Origin: Oscillospiraceae bacterium
Lineage (GTDB): Bacteria; Bacillota; Clostridia; Saccharofermentanales; Saccharofermentanaceae
Direction of reading: 5' to 3'
Length of the DNA stretch: 64,000 nt
Assembly: GCA_900176545.1 (NCBI GenBank)
Contig: FWXP01000006.1
Location: 1-64,000 of the forward strand
Shown here: positions 17,565 to 24,969 of the stretch, piece by piece
Layout of the letters: every line of letters begins with the position of its first letter
Numbering within the stretch: the first letter of the stretch is position 1
Notes under the pieces: generated by a model
The model's database searches: none
What the model saw: only the letters and a program-made list of their open reading frames with translations
Told to the model about the DNA's origin: nothing
Made by a program: the position numbers and the translations under genes

Positions 17565-17678
17565 ATGACTGCAACAGATGCACATGCACAATTGAATCTT
17601 AATGCAAACGCATATAATGCGCTCGTTCTGTCCTGCTGCCATTACTATCACTATCGCAAAGGACGATCACGATGTTGA
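17565..17678 (+). CDS. Candidate leader peptide (37 codons), rich in Asn, Cys, His and Tyr
   Basis: A short frame starts at the ATG five bases after a weak GGTAAG. The N-terminal half is Ala/Asn-rich (QLNLNANAYNALVLS), then comes CCHYYHYRKGRSRC and TGA. Asn, Tyr and Cys are heavily over-represented (four, four and three of 37) and Gln occurs once. These are the amino acids of the tRNA or tRNA-like genes downstream. The cluster CCHYYHY is followed closely by a terminator hairpin (17723-17758), and GGACG (17661-17665), just after the cluster, can pair with CGTCC in the terminator's left arm. This is the layout of a ribosome-mediated attenuator. Translation is unproven, and the frame could be incidental. 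Confidence 0.45.
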   Translation: MTATDAHAQLNLNANAYNALVLSCCHYYHYRKGRSRC

Positions 17679-17722
17679 GGCTTATCAACAGCCAGGCCGC
17701 TGTGGAAAGATACAACCTGACC

Positions 17723-17758
17723 GTCCGGAGAACAAGATAAGTTCCCGGACTTTTTTAT
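17723..17758 (+). terminator. Intrinsic terminator / attenuator after the leader frame
   Basis: GTCCGG-A-GAAC (17723-17733) pairs with GTTC-CCGGAC (17741-17750), ten pairs with one bulged A, followed by TTTTTTATT. It lies 30 bases before tRNA-Asn, where no convincing separate promoter is seen. Confidence 0.8.
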
Positions 17759-17788
17759 TGCAACTTGATAATCGAATAACACTTACAC

Positions 17789-17864
17789 ATCCTTGTAGCT
17801 CAATCGGTAGAGCATTCGGCTGTTAACCGACAGGTTGAAGGTTCGAGTCCTTCCAAGGGTGCCA
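17789..17864 (+). tRNA. tRNA-Asn (anticodon GTT)
   Basis: The cloverleaf is complete. The acceptor stem is ATCCTTG with CAAGGGT, then the TA GCTC...GAGC D-arm, the anticodon loop CTGTTAA and the T-arm GAAGG-TTCGAGT-CCTTC. Discriminator G and CCA are encoded. The outermost anticodon-stem pair is a T-C mismatch, which is slightly unusual. Confidence 0.92.
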
Positions 17865-17866
17865 CA

Positions 17867-17911
17867 TAAGGGAGACGTAAAGAACCAGGCACTCTTTACG
17901 TTTATCCCTTA
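17867..17911 (+). other. Long perfect hairpin between tRNA-Asn and the tRNA-like elements
   Basis: Outer arms TAAGGGA/TCCCTTA (seven pairs) and inner arms ACGTAAAGA/TCTTTACGT (nine pairs) enclose a nine-base loop. There is no T tract after it, so it is not an intrinsic terminator. It could be a processing signal for the tRNA precursor. Confidence 0.6.
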
Positions 17912-17912
17912 A

Positions 17913-17946
17913 GATCTCTTATCCGCATGCGGGTAAGAGGTCACCA
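17913..17946 (+). ncRNA. CCA-ended minihelix (tRNA-acceptor-like hairpin)
   Basis: Thirteen consecutive pairs (17913-17925 with 17930-17942, including two G-T pairs) close a four-base loop CATG. The 3' end is single-stranded ACCA, as in a mature tRNA. The helix length equals an acceptor stem plus a T-stem. It lies between tRNA-Asn and a tRNA-Tyr look-alike. No known RNA family is recognised; it may be a tRNA relic or a processing element. Confidence 0.45.
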
Positions 17947-17949
17947 ATA

Positions 17950-18038
17950 TCCCGGCGTAATCCGTTAAAGAGGCGGGACGGACTGTAAATCCGTTAGGCT
18001 TGGCCTTCTAGTGGGAGCGTTACCCTCAGCCGGGACCA
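17950..18038 (+). pseudogene. tRNA-Tyr-like element (anticodon GTA) with aberrant T-loop
   Basis: Acceptor CCCGGC pairs with GCCGGG, and CCA is encoded. TA occupies positions 8-9. The anticodon stem ACGGA/TCCGT encloses CTGTAAA with anticodon GTA. A long variable arm (AGGC-TTG-GCCT) fits bacterial tRNA-Tyr. A five-pair T-stem with a seven-base loop stands in the right place (18011-18027), but the loop is AGCGTTA rather than TTCRANY, and one stem pair is T-T. The D-arm is also irregular, with its GG at the loop's 3' end. It is either a decayed tRNA-Tyr or a tRNA mimic with another role. Confidence 0.6.
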
Positions 18039-18045
18039 ATAATCT

Positions 18046-18118
18046 GTAATACTGTTCTTCCGTCTCAGGTCCTCGATGCTTCGAATCTGCGGAATGTCGT
18101 CGGAAGAGCATGTATTAC
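18046..18118 (+). other. Long-range stem between the tRNA-Tyr-like element and tRNA-Gln
   Basis: GTAATAC (18046-18052) pairs with GTATTAC (18112-18118), and TTCTTCCG (18055-18062) pairs with CGGAAGAG (18101-18108). The 38-base interior contains GCTTCGAATCTGC, which resembles a T-loop. It is a structured spacer of unknown purpose. Confidence 0.45.
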
Positions 18119-18129
18119 TTCTACTTAAC

Positions 18130-18203
18130 GGTCGTATGGTGTAAAGGCAGCACAACGGACTTTGACTCTGTAAGTACAGGTTCGAATCCTGTTGCGACTG
18201 CCA
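18130..18203 (+). tRNA. tRNA-Gln (anticodon TTG)
   Basis: Acceptor GGTCGTA pairs with TGCGACT. The D-arm is GTG...CAC, the anticodon loop is CTTTGAC and the T-arm is ACAGG-TTCGAAT-CCTGT. G73 and CCA are encoded. Confidence 0.92.
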
Positions 18204-18210
18204 CCAATAT

Positions 18211-18284
18211 GCATCCGTGGCAGCGGCCTGTCGTGCGGTCTGCAAAACCGCATATCGTGAGTTCGACTCTCACCGGATGCTCCA
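18211..18284 (+). tRNA. tRNA-Cys (anticodon GCA)
   Basis: Acceptor GCATCCG pairs with CGGATGC. The anticodon loop CTGCAAA sits in a TGCGGT/ACCGCA stem, the T-loop is TTCGACT, and TCCA is the encoded 3' end. It is separated from tRNA-Gln by seven bases. Confidence 0.94.
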
Positions 18285-18318
18285 GTTATGTTACCATCGA
18301 AAGTGCAGGAGGGCAGAT

Positions 18319-18729
18319 ATGAGATACTACAGAGTTCACACAGCTGATATTGCATACAGGACCAAGCAGCCCAGAGGCATCTTTACGGCTGTAGGAAAGC
18401 TCGTAGACAGCAAGACCTTAACGGAAGAAGAGGAAAAGGAATACTGGAAGAACAGGGAGCATTTCGAGGAGGTCCTTCCGGTGCCGCCTTTCTATGAGCA
18501 GGATAATCCCGATGGAGCCATAACGTGGTTCAAGGATACCGATGAAGGCAATGCCATCTGGAATGAAATGGATTTCTATCGCGATATGTGCAGCAAGTAC
18601 GGTATCACTCTCGTTATGTCGGAATGCGATAAGATCCCCGGCGAAGTGATATACGAAGATGAGTTTCAGGTCGCCGTTAAGAACCTGTATGATGATATCA
18701 GTATAAAGACGAAGGAACTGGGTTTCTGA
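18319..18729 (+). CDS. Conserved hypothetical protein
   Basis: The protein has 136 residues starting MRYYRVHTADIAYRTK, with GGAGGG six bases before the ATG. It begins 35 bases after tRNA-Cys. No membrane segment is present. Sequences of this type (ending IPGEVIYEDEFQVAV ... IKTKEL) occur as uncharacterised proteins in gut clostridia, in my recollection. The compact layout and conserved aromatic and charged residues suggest a folded cytoplasmic protein, but no function can be assigned. Confidence 0.75.
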   Translation: MRYYRVHTADIAYRTKQPRGIFTAVGKLVDSKTLTEEEEKEYWKNREHFEEVLPVPPFYEQDNPDGAITWFKDTDEGNAIWNEMDFYRDMCSKYGITLVMSECDKIPGEVIYEDEFQVAVKNLYDDISIKTKELGF

Positions 18730-18756
18730 TAAGAAGTCTTAGTGTAGAATCAAGAT

Positions 18757-19377
18757 ATGAAGCTCCATAGTCTGACAATAAAGATATTAGTCATACTTCT
18801 CCTGTTATCGACTGTCTGGATGTTCCTGATAAGATATCTGGAGACTCCCTATCCCAATATGGAAGGATATCTCTTCGTTCCGGTCTTTGTAGATGAAGTA
18901 GCGGCCGATCAGGATATCGTTGTATCCGTAACTCCGATCGGACCTCAGGCGAAGAACAGCGAGATCGTCACTGAGCTGAACCTGAATGAGATAGATAAAG
19001 GATGGGTCACGCATCAGTATTGGGGAAAGTGCAGGATCATATTCGATATCAATGATTCGAGCATAGGAGATACCATACCTTCGGACAGTTATGTCGCATA
19101 TGAGTTCTACTACGCTGATCTCGTACCTCGCGATCGTCTGACCAAGGAGGACAGGTTCGATCTTATGATAGGGACCCTGACGGATCCTTTTGCTTCAGGT
19201 AAGGAACCGACGTTCTATTTTGATTCGATCAAGGGCGGTATATTTAATTACTATGAGATGAAGGAGCATCACTTCACCAGGAACTGGATCATCAGGAATG
19301 TAGTCCTGATAGGCGCGGCTGTTGCTATAGATATAGGGGTCACCCGTTGCAGGAAGGCTCGCAAGGATAAGAGGTAA
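18757..19377 (+). CDS. Membrane-anchored protein of unknown function
   Basis: This is a 206-residue protein. A hydrophobic helix at about 8-26 and another at about 178-196 flank a soluble, probably extracellular domain (about 30-175), and a strongly basic tail (RCRKARKDKR) should be cytoplasmic. There is no clear ribosome binding site. The stop overlaps the region of the nitroreductase start (one base between TAA and ATG), suggesting translational coupling. The domain has no motif I recognise. Confidence 0.6.
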   Translation: MKLHSLTIKILVILLLLSTVWMFLIRYLETPYPNMEGYLFVPVFVDEVAADQDIVVSVTPIGPQAKNSEIVTELNLNEIDKGWVTHQYWGKCRIIFDINDSSIGDTIPSDSYVAYEFYYADLVPRDRLTKEDRFDLMIGTLTDPFASGKEPTFYFDSIKGGIFNYYEMKEHHFTRNWIIRNVVLIGAAVAIDIGVTRCRKARKDKR

Positions 19378-19378
19378 T

Positions 19379-19906
19379 ATGTTAAAGACTTTAATGAACA
19401 GAAGAAGCTACAGGGGAAGATATAAGTCTGATCCTGTCCCCAGGGAGGACCTGGTGAAGATAATGGAGGCGGGGCTGGCGGCTCCTTCGGGATGCAATAA
19501 GCAGACTACGTCACTTATAGCAGTCGACGATCCCGAAGTATTATCACGGCTCAAGGCCACGATGGATCCTCCTGTCGCTCAGACTGCGCCTGCGGCTATA
19601 TGCGTACTTACCCGAAGGATCAATGCATACCGCGATAAGTGCTTTGCGGTACAGGATTATTCGGCCGCTATAGAGAATATGCTGCTGGCGATAGTAGAAC
19701 TGGGATACCAGAGCTGCTGGTACGAGGGGCACATTACCGACGATGACAGGATCTGCGATAAGATGGCAGAGATCTTAAATGTCCCGTCTGACTATGAGCT
19801 TGTTTGCTTCCTTCCGGTAGGTATCGCAGAGGGTGAACCGTCCCTTCCCAAGAAGAAGCCTTTCGAGGAAAGAGCGTGGTTCAATTCGTATCCTGCTTCA
19901 CATTAA
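19379..19906 (+). CDS. Nitroreductase family protein
   Basis: The 175-residue protein begins MLKTLMNRRSYRGRYKSDPVP, the RRS(Y/I)R motif that contacts FMN phosphate. AAPSGCNKQTT around residues 34-44 is the second FMN-binding motif. AAIENMLLAIVELGYQSCWYEGHI carries the usual helix near the dimer interface. Family members are homodimeric, FMN-dependent, NAD(P)H-using reductases of the cytoplasm. At 175 residues it is of normal length for the short subgroup. It is translationally coupled to the membrane protein before it, but no pathway follows from the context. Confidence 0.85.
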   Translation: MLKTLMNRRSYRGRYKSDPVPREDLVKIMEAGLAAPSGCNKQTTSLIAVDDPEVLSRLKATMDPPVAQTAPAAICVLTRRINAYRDKCFAVQDYSAAIENMLLAIVELGYQSCWYEGHITDDDRICDKMAEILNVPSDYELVCFLPVGIAEGEPSLPKKKPFEERAWFNSYPASH

Positions 19907-19996
19907 TCGAATCTTAAGAAAATGTCTTTCTGAACTTCATATACTTCGTATTGCAAGGTGCTAACATTGCGTAGATCTCATATCGGGGAGCGTACC

Positions 19997-20785
19997 ATGC
20001 AATATACAAATAAGTCTGTAAGAGTTTTCTTTGCTATCGTTATCGTAGCTTCGATAATAGTCGAAGGCTTGATCATATTGGGAGGACCTGACCGGCTCTA
20101 TCTTCTCATGATGTGGATACCTGCAGTATCCGCGATCATCGCAGTTCCCAAGAACAAAGGAGTCTTAGGGCGTCTGGGTATAAGAAAGTGTAAGATCAGA
20201 TATATCCTTCAGGGTATATTATTCCCCTTTATATATCTCCTGGTGCCTTATATTGTCTACTGGATCACGCATCCTTCGAACTTTGCTTATAACGGTGTAT
20301 CTCCCTTAGTTATCGCCCGTGATCTTGCCCTGCCTCTTATAAGCGGTATATTCGTTAATCTTATCTCCGCAGCAGGAGAAGAGATCGGTTGGAGAGGCTT
20401 TATGTTCCCGTCCCTTCTTCAGAGGATAGGCCTTAGGAAGACTCTCTTTGCTTCGGGTCTTATCTGGGCTCTCTGGCATGTGCCCGTGTTAGTCGCAGGA
20501 GGCTATATGACCGGTGCTCCCGTATGGTATAAGATCCCTGCCTTTATCCTCTGTATCGTACCTGTCGGGATAATATCGGGTGTGCTCGCATATAGATCCA
20601 AGAGCATCTGGCCTTCGACGTTCCTGCATGCGGCGCACAATCATTTCGATCAGGGGATATTCGGTATCTTAACCGCAGGTGAAGACAAGATGTTCTATGT
20701 AAGTGAGACGGGACTTATTACCATAGTATGTGCGTGGATCATTGCCACCTTGCTGCTCGCTTCCGCTTCCGGAGAGACTGCCTGA
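19997..20785 (+). CDS. CPBP family intramembrane metalloprotease
   Basis: The 262-residue protein starts at the ATG six bases after GGGGAG, and has about seven to eight hydrophobic segments. The Abi/CPBP motifs are intact: AAGEEIGWRGFMFP (EExxxR) near residue 130, SGLIWALWHVPV (FxxxH position) and FLHAAHNHFDQ. CPBP proteins are Rce1-like proteases; in Gram-positives many confer self-immunity to bacteriocins or assist peptide maturation. It lies just upstream of the NRPS-PlsC gene, which makes a link to that product conceivable but unproven. Two more members occur at 26654 and 42237. Confidence 0.88.
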   Translation: MQYTNKSVRVFFAIVIVASIIVEGLIILGGPDRLYLLMMWIPAVSAIIAVPKNKGVLGRLGIRKCKIRYILQGILFPFIYLLVPYIVYWITHPSNFAYNGVSPLVIARDLALPLISGIFVNLISAAGEEIGWRGFMFPSLLQRIGLRKTLFASGLIWALWHVPVLVAGGYMTGAPVWYKIPAFILCIVPVGIISGVLAYRSKSIWPSTFLHAAHNHFDQGIFGILTAGEDKMFYVSETGLITIVCAWIIATLLLASASGETA

Positions 20786-20849
20786 GTTTTCTTCTCATTG
20801 CCCCCGTTGTTCGTGCTATAATCAGCCTGTCAGTACATACAGGGGATCG

Positions 20850-23800
20850 ATGAAGATGAGAGAGCTTACGCCTGCTCAGAGGGGCATGGCCGAACTACAG
20901 GGATTCTATAGAGACACTGCCATAACTACGCTGTGCGGAGTGGTGCTCTTTGACGCTCTTCTGGAACGCAAAGCATTTCACGAGGCGTTCTTGTATGTGC
21001 TCTCAGATAACGAAGCTTTTTCCCTGGTATTTACCCAAAAGGACAGGAAGATATATCAGTATGTTAAGGACATGGAGGCGGAGGTTGCATTCAAGTCCTT
21101 TTCTTCTATAAAAGAGGCCAGGGACTACTGCGTGCAGGACGGTCAGATCCCCTTTGAGATAAACGGCGAGAGGATGTACAGGGCCTTGCATTTCGAAGCT
21201 GAAGGCAGGACCGGATTTCTTCTTTCCGCGAGCCACATGATAACAGATGCGTGGGGCTATACGCTCTTTGCAAGGCAGGTATACGAAGCATATGTGGCCA
21301 TATCTTCCGGGGAAGAACCTGAGAGGAGCGAAGGAAGGTATACCGACTATATAACGAAGTCAGAAGAGTATATGTCTTCCTCTTCGTATGAGGCTGATCT
21401 TGAATTCTGGAAGGAGCGTTACGGTAAGGGGATAGAGAGCAGCACCATGGGAAGGGATACCGGCAAGGGAGCGTCATCCGTCAGGTATTCCAAGCTGCTG
21501 TCAGGAGAGCTCTCTTCTGCGATCAACAGGTTCGTGGAGGAGAACAGGATATCTCCGGCTACCGTCTTCGAGAGCCTGATGCTCCTCTATCTTGCCCGCA
21601 CCAATAGGGATTCGGAACGTATAACCATTGGAGTCCCCATCTCGGGAAGAAGCCGCGCCATCGAGAAGAAGACGGCAGGCTGCTTTATGTCAACGCTGCC
21701 TCTTACTGTGGAAGTAGGAAGAGACGATACGCTTCGCTCGGTATGTGACCGTGTCTACAAAACTCACAGAGAGCTTTATCGTCACAGGAAACTTCCTTAT
21801 TCCGACATAGCCCGTGTCATCCGCGATACCACAGGGTACTCGGGAAGGATCTACGATGTGATGGTGAATTGCCATAACTCCCGTACCATGATCCCGGCGG
21901 AGACCGAATGGCTCTCTAACGGTTCTTCGGAGGTACCGTTTGCCCTTATCGTAGACGACCGCGACGACAGCGCATATTACAGGCTTACAGTGGAATACCG
22001 TACGGGATGCTTTGACGGCGAAGAAGAGATAGAGCTCATCGTAAAGCGCCTGCAGTATATTCTTGAGCAGCTGGTATCCAGTCCCGATCTGCCCGTAAGG
22101 GAGCTGTCCCTTCTGCCGGAAGAAGAGAGGAAATTACTTGAAGGATTTAACGATACTTCAAGAGATCTAGAGGATATAAGAGTAGAGGAAGCATTCAGAA
22201 GATATGCTGCTTCTCACACGGACGATACCGCACTTGTCTTCCACGGCACGCCGTACACATACGGGATGCTGGATACCATGTCAGATGCTATGGCACTGTT
22301 CCTTCAGAAAGCAGGACTTAGAAGAGGTGATATCGTTCCTATAGTTTCCGTAAGAGATCCCCTTCTTATCGTCGCCATGCTGGCCGTAATGAAGGCCGGC
22401 GGTACGTATATGCCCGTATCTCCCGACTATCCCCTTCAAAGGATAGGACAGATGGTGTCTTCGGTATCTTCCAAGATCGCACTGACATTGGGATTTGACG
22501 ATGACCTTGAAGCCTTCGGGGTGCATTCGTATGATATGAGGGATATAGACCTGACGCCTTCTTCGGAGGTTCCCTCATCCGGATCTTCGCCGGCAGATAT
22601 CTGTTATATGGTATTTACGTCGGGATCTACGGGAAAGCCTAAGGCGACTGCCGTTACCCACCGAAATGTAATAAACTACTGCACCCGTAACGACCTTAAC
22701 GTGGCAGGCGGGATAATAAAGGATAAGGGTACCATCGTGTCCGTTACCAATATAGTATTCGATATATTCGTGACAGAGAGCATATTGTCTCTTGTAAACG
22801 GTATAAGGATCGTCCTTGCAGACGATGACGAGGCTCTTTACGGAGGAAGGCTCGCTTCCCTTATCAGGGAGCAGGGCGTCGATATACTTCAGACTACTCC
22901 CACCAAGATGAGGAGCTTTCTTATCGGCGGCAACAGGGATCTTCTTCGAGGCATAAAGACTCTGATCCTGGGAGGCGAGGAGCTTGCTTCCTCGCTCCTG
23001 TCTGATCTTCGCGAGATAACAAATGCTGATATATACAACATCTACGGCCCTGCCGAGACTACGGTATGGTCTTCCTTCAAGCTCATGGGGGATACTGACA
23101 TCACCATAGGCCGCCCCATCGCCAATACGGGGATAAGGATACTGGGAGAAGACATGACACCCATGCCCGTGGGGATAGAAGGGGAGATCGTGATATCAGG
23201 AGAAGGCGTCGGAGTCGGATATCCGGGTAATCCCGAGCTTACTTTCGAGAGGTTCATAGAGGATCTTCCCGGAGGAAGGATGTATCGCACGGGCGACATG
23301 GGATATATAAGACCTGACGGCGATATAGTCTTCTGCGGAAGGCGTGATAACCAGATAAAGCTCAGGGGCCTTCGTATAGAGATAGGTGAGATAGAGTGTA
23401 AGATGACGTCTCTTGACGGCGTTGACCTTTCTGCCGTTAAGTGCATAAAGGATAAGCTCGAGACACCCATGCTTCTGGCGTACTACACTTCTTCTTCGGT
23501 CACGGAAAAGGAGATGAGGACATATCTTCAGGAATCGCTTCCATCCTACATGGTCCCTCACAGGATAATAAAGATCGACAGAATGCCAATGACAGGCAGC
23601 GGAAAGATAGACCGCAAGGCACTGCCGGAAGTATCTCTTGACTGTGCATCTGACAGAGCCGTAACACCTCCTTCGAACGATGACGAAAGGATACTGTGTC
23701 AGGTTCTATCTTCCGTACTGAAGCTTCCGTTCGTGGGAATAGATGACGATTTCTTCGAGCTTGGAGGAGACAGCCTGAGCGCCATGGAATTTGTATCTCT

Positions 23801-24548
23801 TGCGGGTGATGCGGGTGTTGCCGTGGATGTCAGGGATATATATACACATAGGACCGTTAGGGCATTAGTTTCCGCGTCTTCTTCGCGTGAGGATCAGCCC
23901 TGTACATCGTATCCTCTTGAGAGGACTTCTTCAGATATCGCTTTTTGGAGAAGGATATCTTCACTTATCCTTAAGACATATGACGTAAGGATCGAAGGCC
24001 TGGAGAATATAAAGGAAGGCAGGAAGTATATCTTCTGTCCCAATCACGAGAGCATGGCAGATCCGCTCTTCGTCTGGACTGCTCTTTCCGATAAGATCGA
24101 TATCAAGGATGCATGTACCATAGCTGCCAAGGAGTTCATGGAAGATCTTTCCGCCCGAAGGATATTCAAGGTCACGGGTGGTATTCCCGTGGACAGGAAA
24201 GGCGATGCCGCACCTGCCATAGATATGGCGATAAGAGCTCTCAAGGGAGATATGAGATATCTTCTTATACATCCGGAAGGTACCAGGACCAGGACCGGAA
24301 GGATGGGCGAGTTCAAGAAGGGCGCCTCCTATATCGCCCGGAAGACCGGCGTAGAGATCGTACCCGTATATATCGGCGGAGCGGGAGTGATATTCCCGGT
24401 CGGAAGCAGATATCCCAGAAGATATGACCATAAGAATATGAGAAAGTATCCTCTTACGGTCAAGTTCGGATCGCCTTTATCCTGTGACGGAAAGAGCGAT
24501 GAAGAGATAACAAGGGCAATAAAAGAGCGCATCACTGACATGATGTGA
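20850..24548 (+). CDS. Single-module NRPS (C-A-T) fused to a PlsC-type acyltransferase
   Basis: The protein has 1232 residues and starts at the ATG after AGGGGATCG. The condensation domain covers about 1-430, with motif SHMITDAWG, in which the second His and the Asp of HHxxxDG are kept while the first His is Ser. The adenylation domain covers about 440-925: TSGSTGKPKA, NIYGPAETTVW, YRTGDMGY, GRRDNQIKLRG and GSGKIDRKAL. The carrier domain has LGGDSL with its Ser near 974. The last 205 residues form a lysophospholipid-acyltransferase domain with NHESMAD near 1064 and HPEGTR near 1140, and no thioesterase or reductase. A by-eye specificity code (D-I-T-Q-L-G-N-V-W-K) is closest to glycine-type codes. 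An aminoacyl lipid product is my inference. Confidence 0.9.
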   Translation: MKMRELTPAQRGMAELQGFYRDTAITTLCGVVLFDALLERKAFHEAFLYVLSDNEAFSLVFTQKDRKIYQYVKDMEAEVAFKSFSSIKEARDYCVQDGQIPFEINGERMYRALHFEAEGRTGFLLSASHMITDAWGYTLFARQVYEAYVAISSGEEPERSEGRYTDYITKSEEYMSSSSYEADLEFWKERYGKGIESSTMGRDTGKGASSVRYSKLLSGELSSAINRFVEENRISPATVFESLMLLYLARTNRDSERITIGVPISGRSRAIEKKTAGCFMSTLPLTVEVGRDDTLRSVCDRVYKTHRELYRHRKLPYSDIARVIRDTTGYSGRIYDVMVNCHNSRTMIPAETEWLSNGSSEVPFALIVDDRDDSAYYRLTVEYRTGCFDGEEEIELIVKRLQYILEQLVSSPDLPVRELSLLPEEERKLLEGFNDTSRDLEDIRVEEAFRRYAASHTDDTALVFHGTPYTYGMLDTMSDAMALFLQKAGLRRGDIVPIVSVRDPLLIVAMLAVMKAGGTYMPVSPDYPLQRIGQMVSSVSSKIALTLGFDDDLEAFGVHSYDMRDIDLTPSSEVPSSGSSPADICYMVFTSGSTGKPKATAVTHRNVINYCTRNDLNVAGGIIKDKGTIVSVTNIVFDIFVTESILSLVNGIRIVLADDDEALYGGRLASLIREQGVDILQTTPTKMRSFLIGGNRDLLRGIKTLILGGEELASSLLSDLREITNADIYNIYGPAETTVWSSFKLMGDTDITIGRPIANTGIRILGEDMTPMPVGIEGEIVISGEGVGVGYPGNPELTFERFIEDLPGGRMYRTGDMGYIRPDGDIVFCGRRDNQIKLRGLRIEIGEIECKMTSLDGVDLSAVKCIKDKLETPMLLAYYTSSSVTEKEMRTYLQESLPSYMVPHRIIKIDRMPMTGSGKIDRKALPEVSLDCASDRAVTPPSNDDERILCQVLSSVLKLPFVGIDDDFFELGGDSLSAMEFVSLAGDAGVAVDVRDIYTHRTVRALVSASSSREDQPCTSYPLERTSSDIAFWRRISSLILKTYDVRIEGLENIKEGRKYIFCPNHESMADPLFVWTALSDKIDIKDACTIAAKEFMEDLSARRIFKVTGGIPVDRKGDAAPAIDMAIRALKGDMRYLLIHPEGTRTRTGRMGEFKKGASYIARKTGVEIVPVYIGGAGVIFPVGSRYPRRYDHKNMRKYPLTVKFGSPLSCDGKSDEEITRAIKERITDMM

Positions 24549-24568
24549 TGCGCCGCTTCTATCTTTTT
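24527..24568 (+). terminator. Hairpin at the end of the NRPS-PlsC gene
   Basis: GCGCATCAC (24527-24535) and GTGATGCGC (24545-24553) pair perfectly across the stop codon. TCTTTTT follows about ten bases later, so termination is plausible but not textbook. Confidence 0.45.
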
Positions 24569-24578
24569 ACCCTTATTC

Positions 24579-24776
24579 TTATGCGAGGGTCGAATCGACC
24601 TGATGCTGGCTTCTTAGCCTCAGCTTGATAGTCAAAAGTGTTCCTGCCAGGAGCATTACCGATATGGCGATACATCCGTTAGCTACAGATCCTGCCGCAA
24701 ACTCCACTGCCGCCGCGATAATGCAGAACAATGCCACGACGCCGGTGCTTATGAATGCCATCTTATTGTCTCTCAT
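24579..24776 (-). CDS. Small two-helix membrane protein
   Basis: This 65-residue protein begins MRDNKMAFISTGVVALFCII. AAGGAGG stands eight bases before the ATG on the minus strand, which strongly supports a real gene despite its size. Two hydrophobic helices (about 8-30 and 34-52) are followed by a basic tail. It is convergent with the NRPS-PlsC gene, only 30 bases away. No family was recognised. Small proteins of this shape may be transporter or protease partners, but nothing here identifies one. Confidence 0.7.
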   Translation of the reverse strand: MRDNKMAFISTGVVALFCIIAAAVEFAAGSVANGCIAISVMLLAGTLLTIKLRLRSQHQVDSTLA

Positions 24777-24969
24777 ATTGTCTGCCTCCTTATTCCTTAT
24801 GGTTCCATCTTACAGCGGCGGATTTAAATGGCGATAAACCGTGGTTTAAGAAACTTGTGAGAAGTTATAAAGATTTGATTAAGTTGGTCCCCGATTTATT
24901 GACGCCCCGATTCCCACGAGTATAATTGCATTTGTGTGATGATTGAAAGATCATATAAGGGAGATGAAT

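Noticed and set aside
18719-18756. Promoter between the small hypothetical gene and the next membrane-protein gene
   Set aside because: No paired -35 and -10 with acceptable spacing; read-through from upstream is as likely.
20730-20849. Longer N-terminus for the NRPS-PlsC protein
   Set aside because: The extra 40 codons overlap the upstream CPBP gene, are Cys/Pro-rich and lack a binding site, while AGGGG stands before the ATG at 20850.
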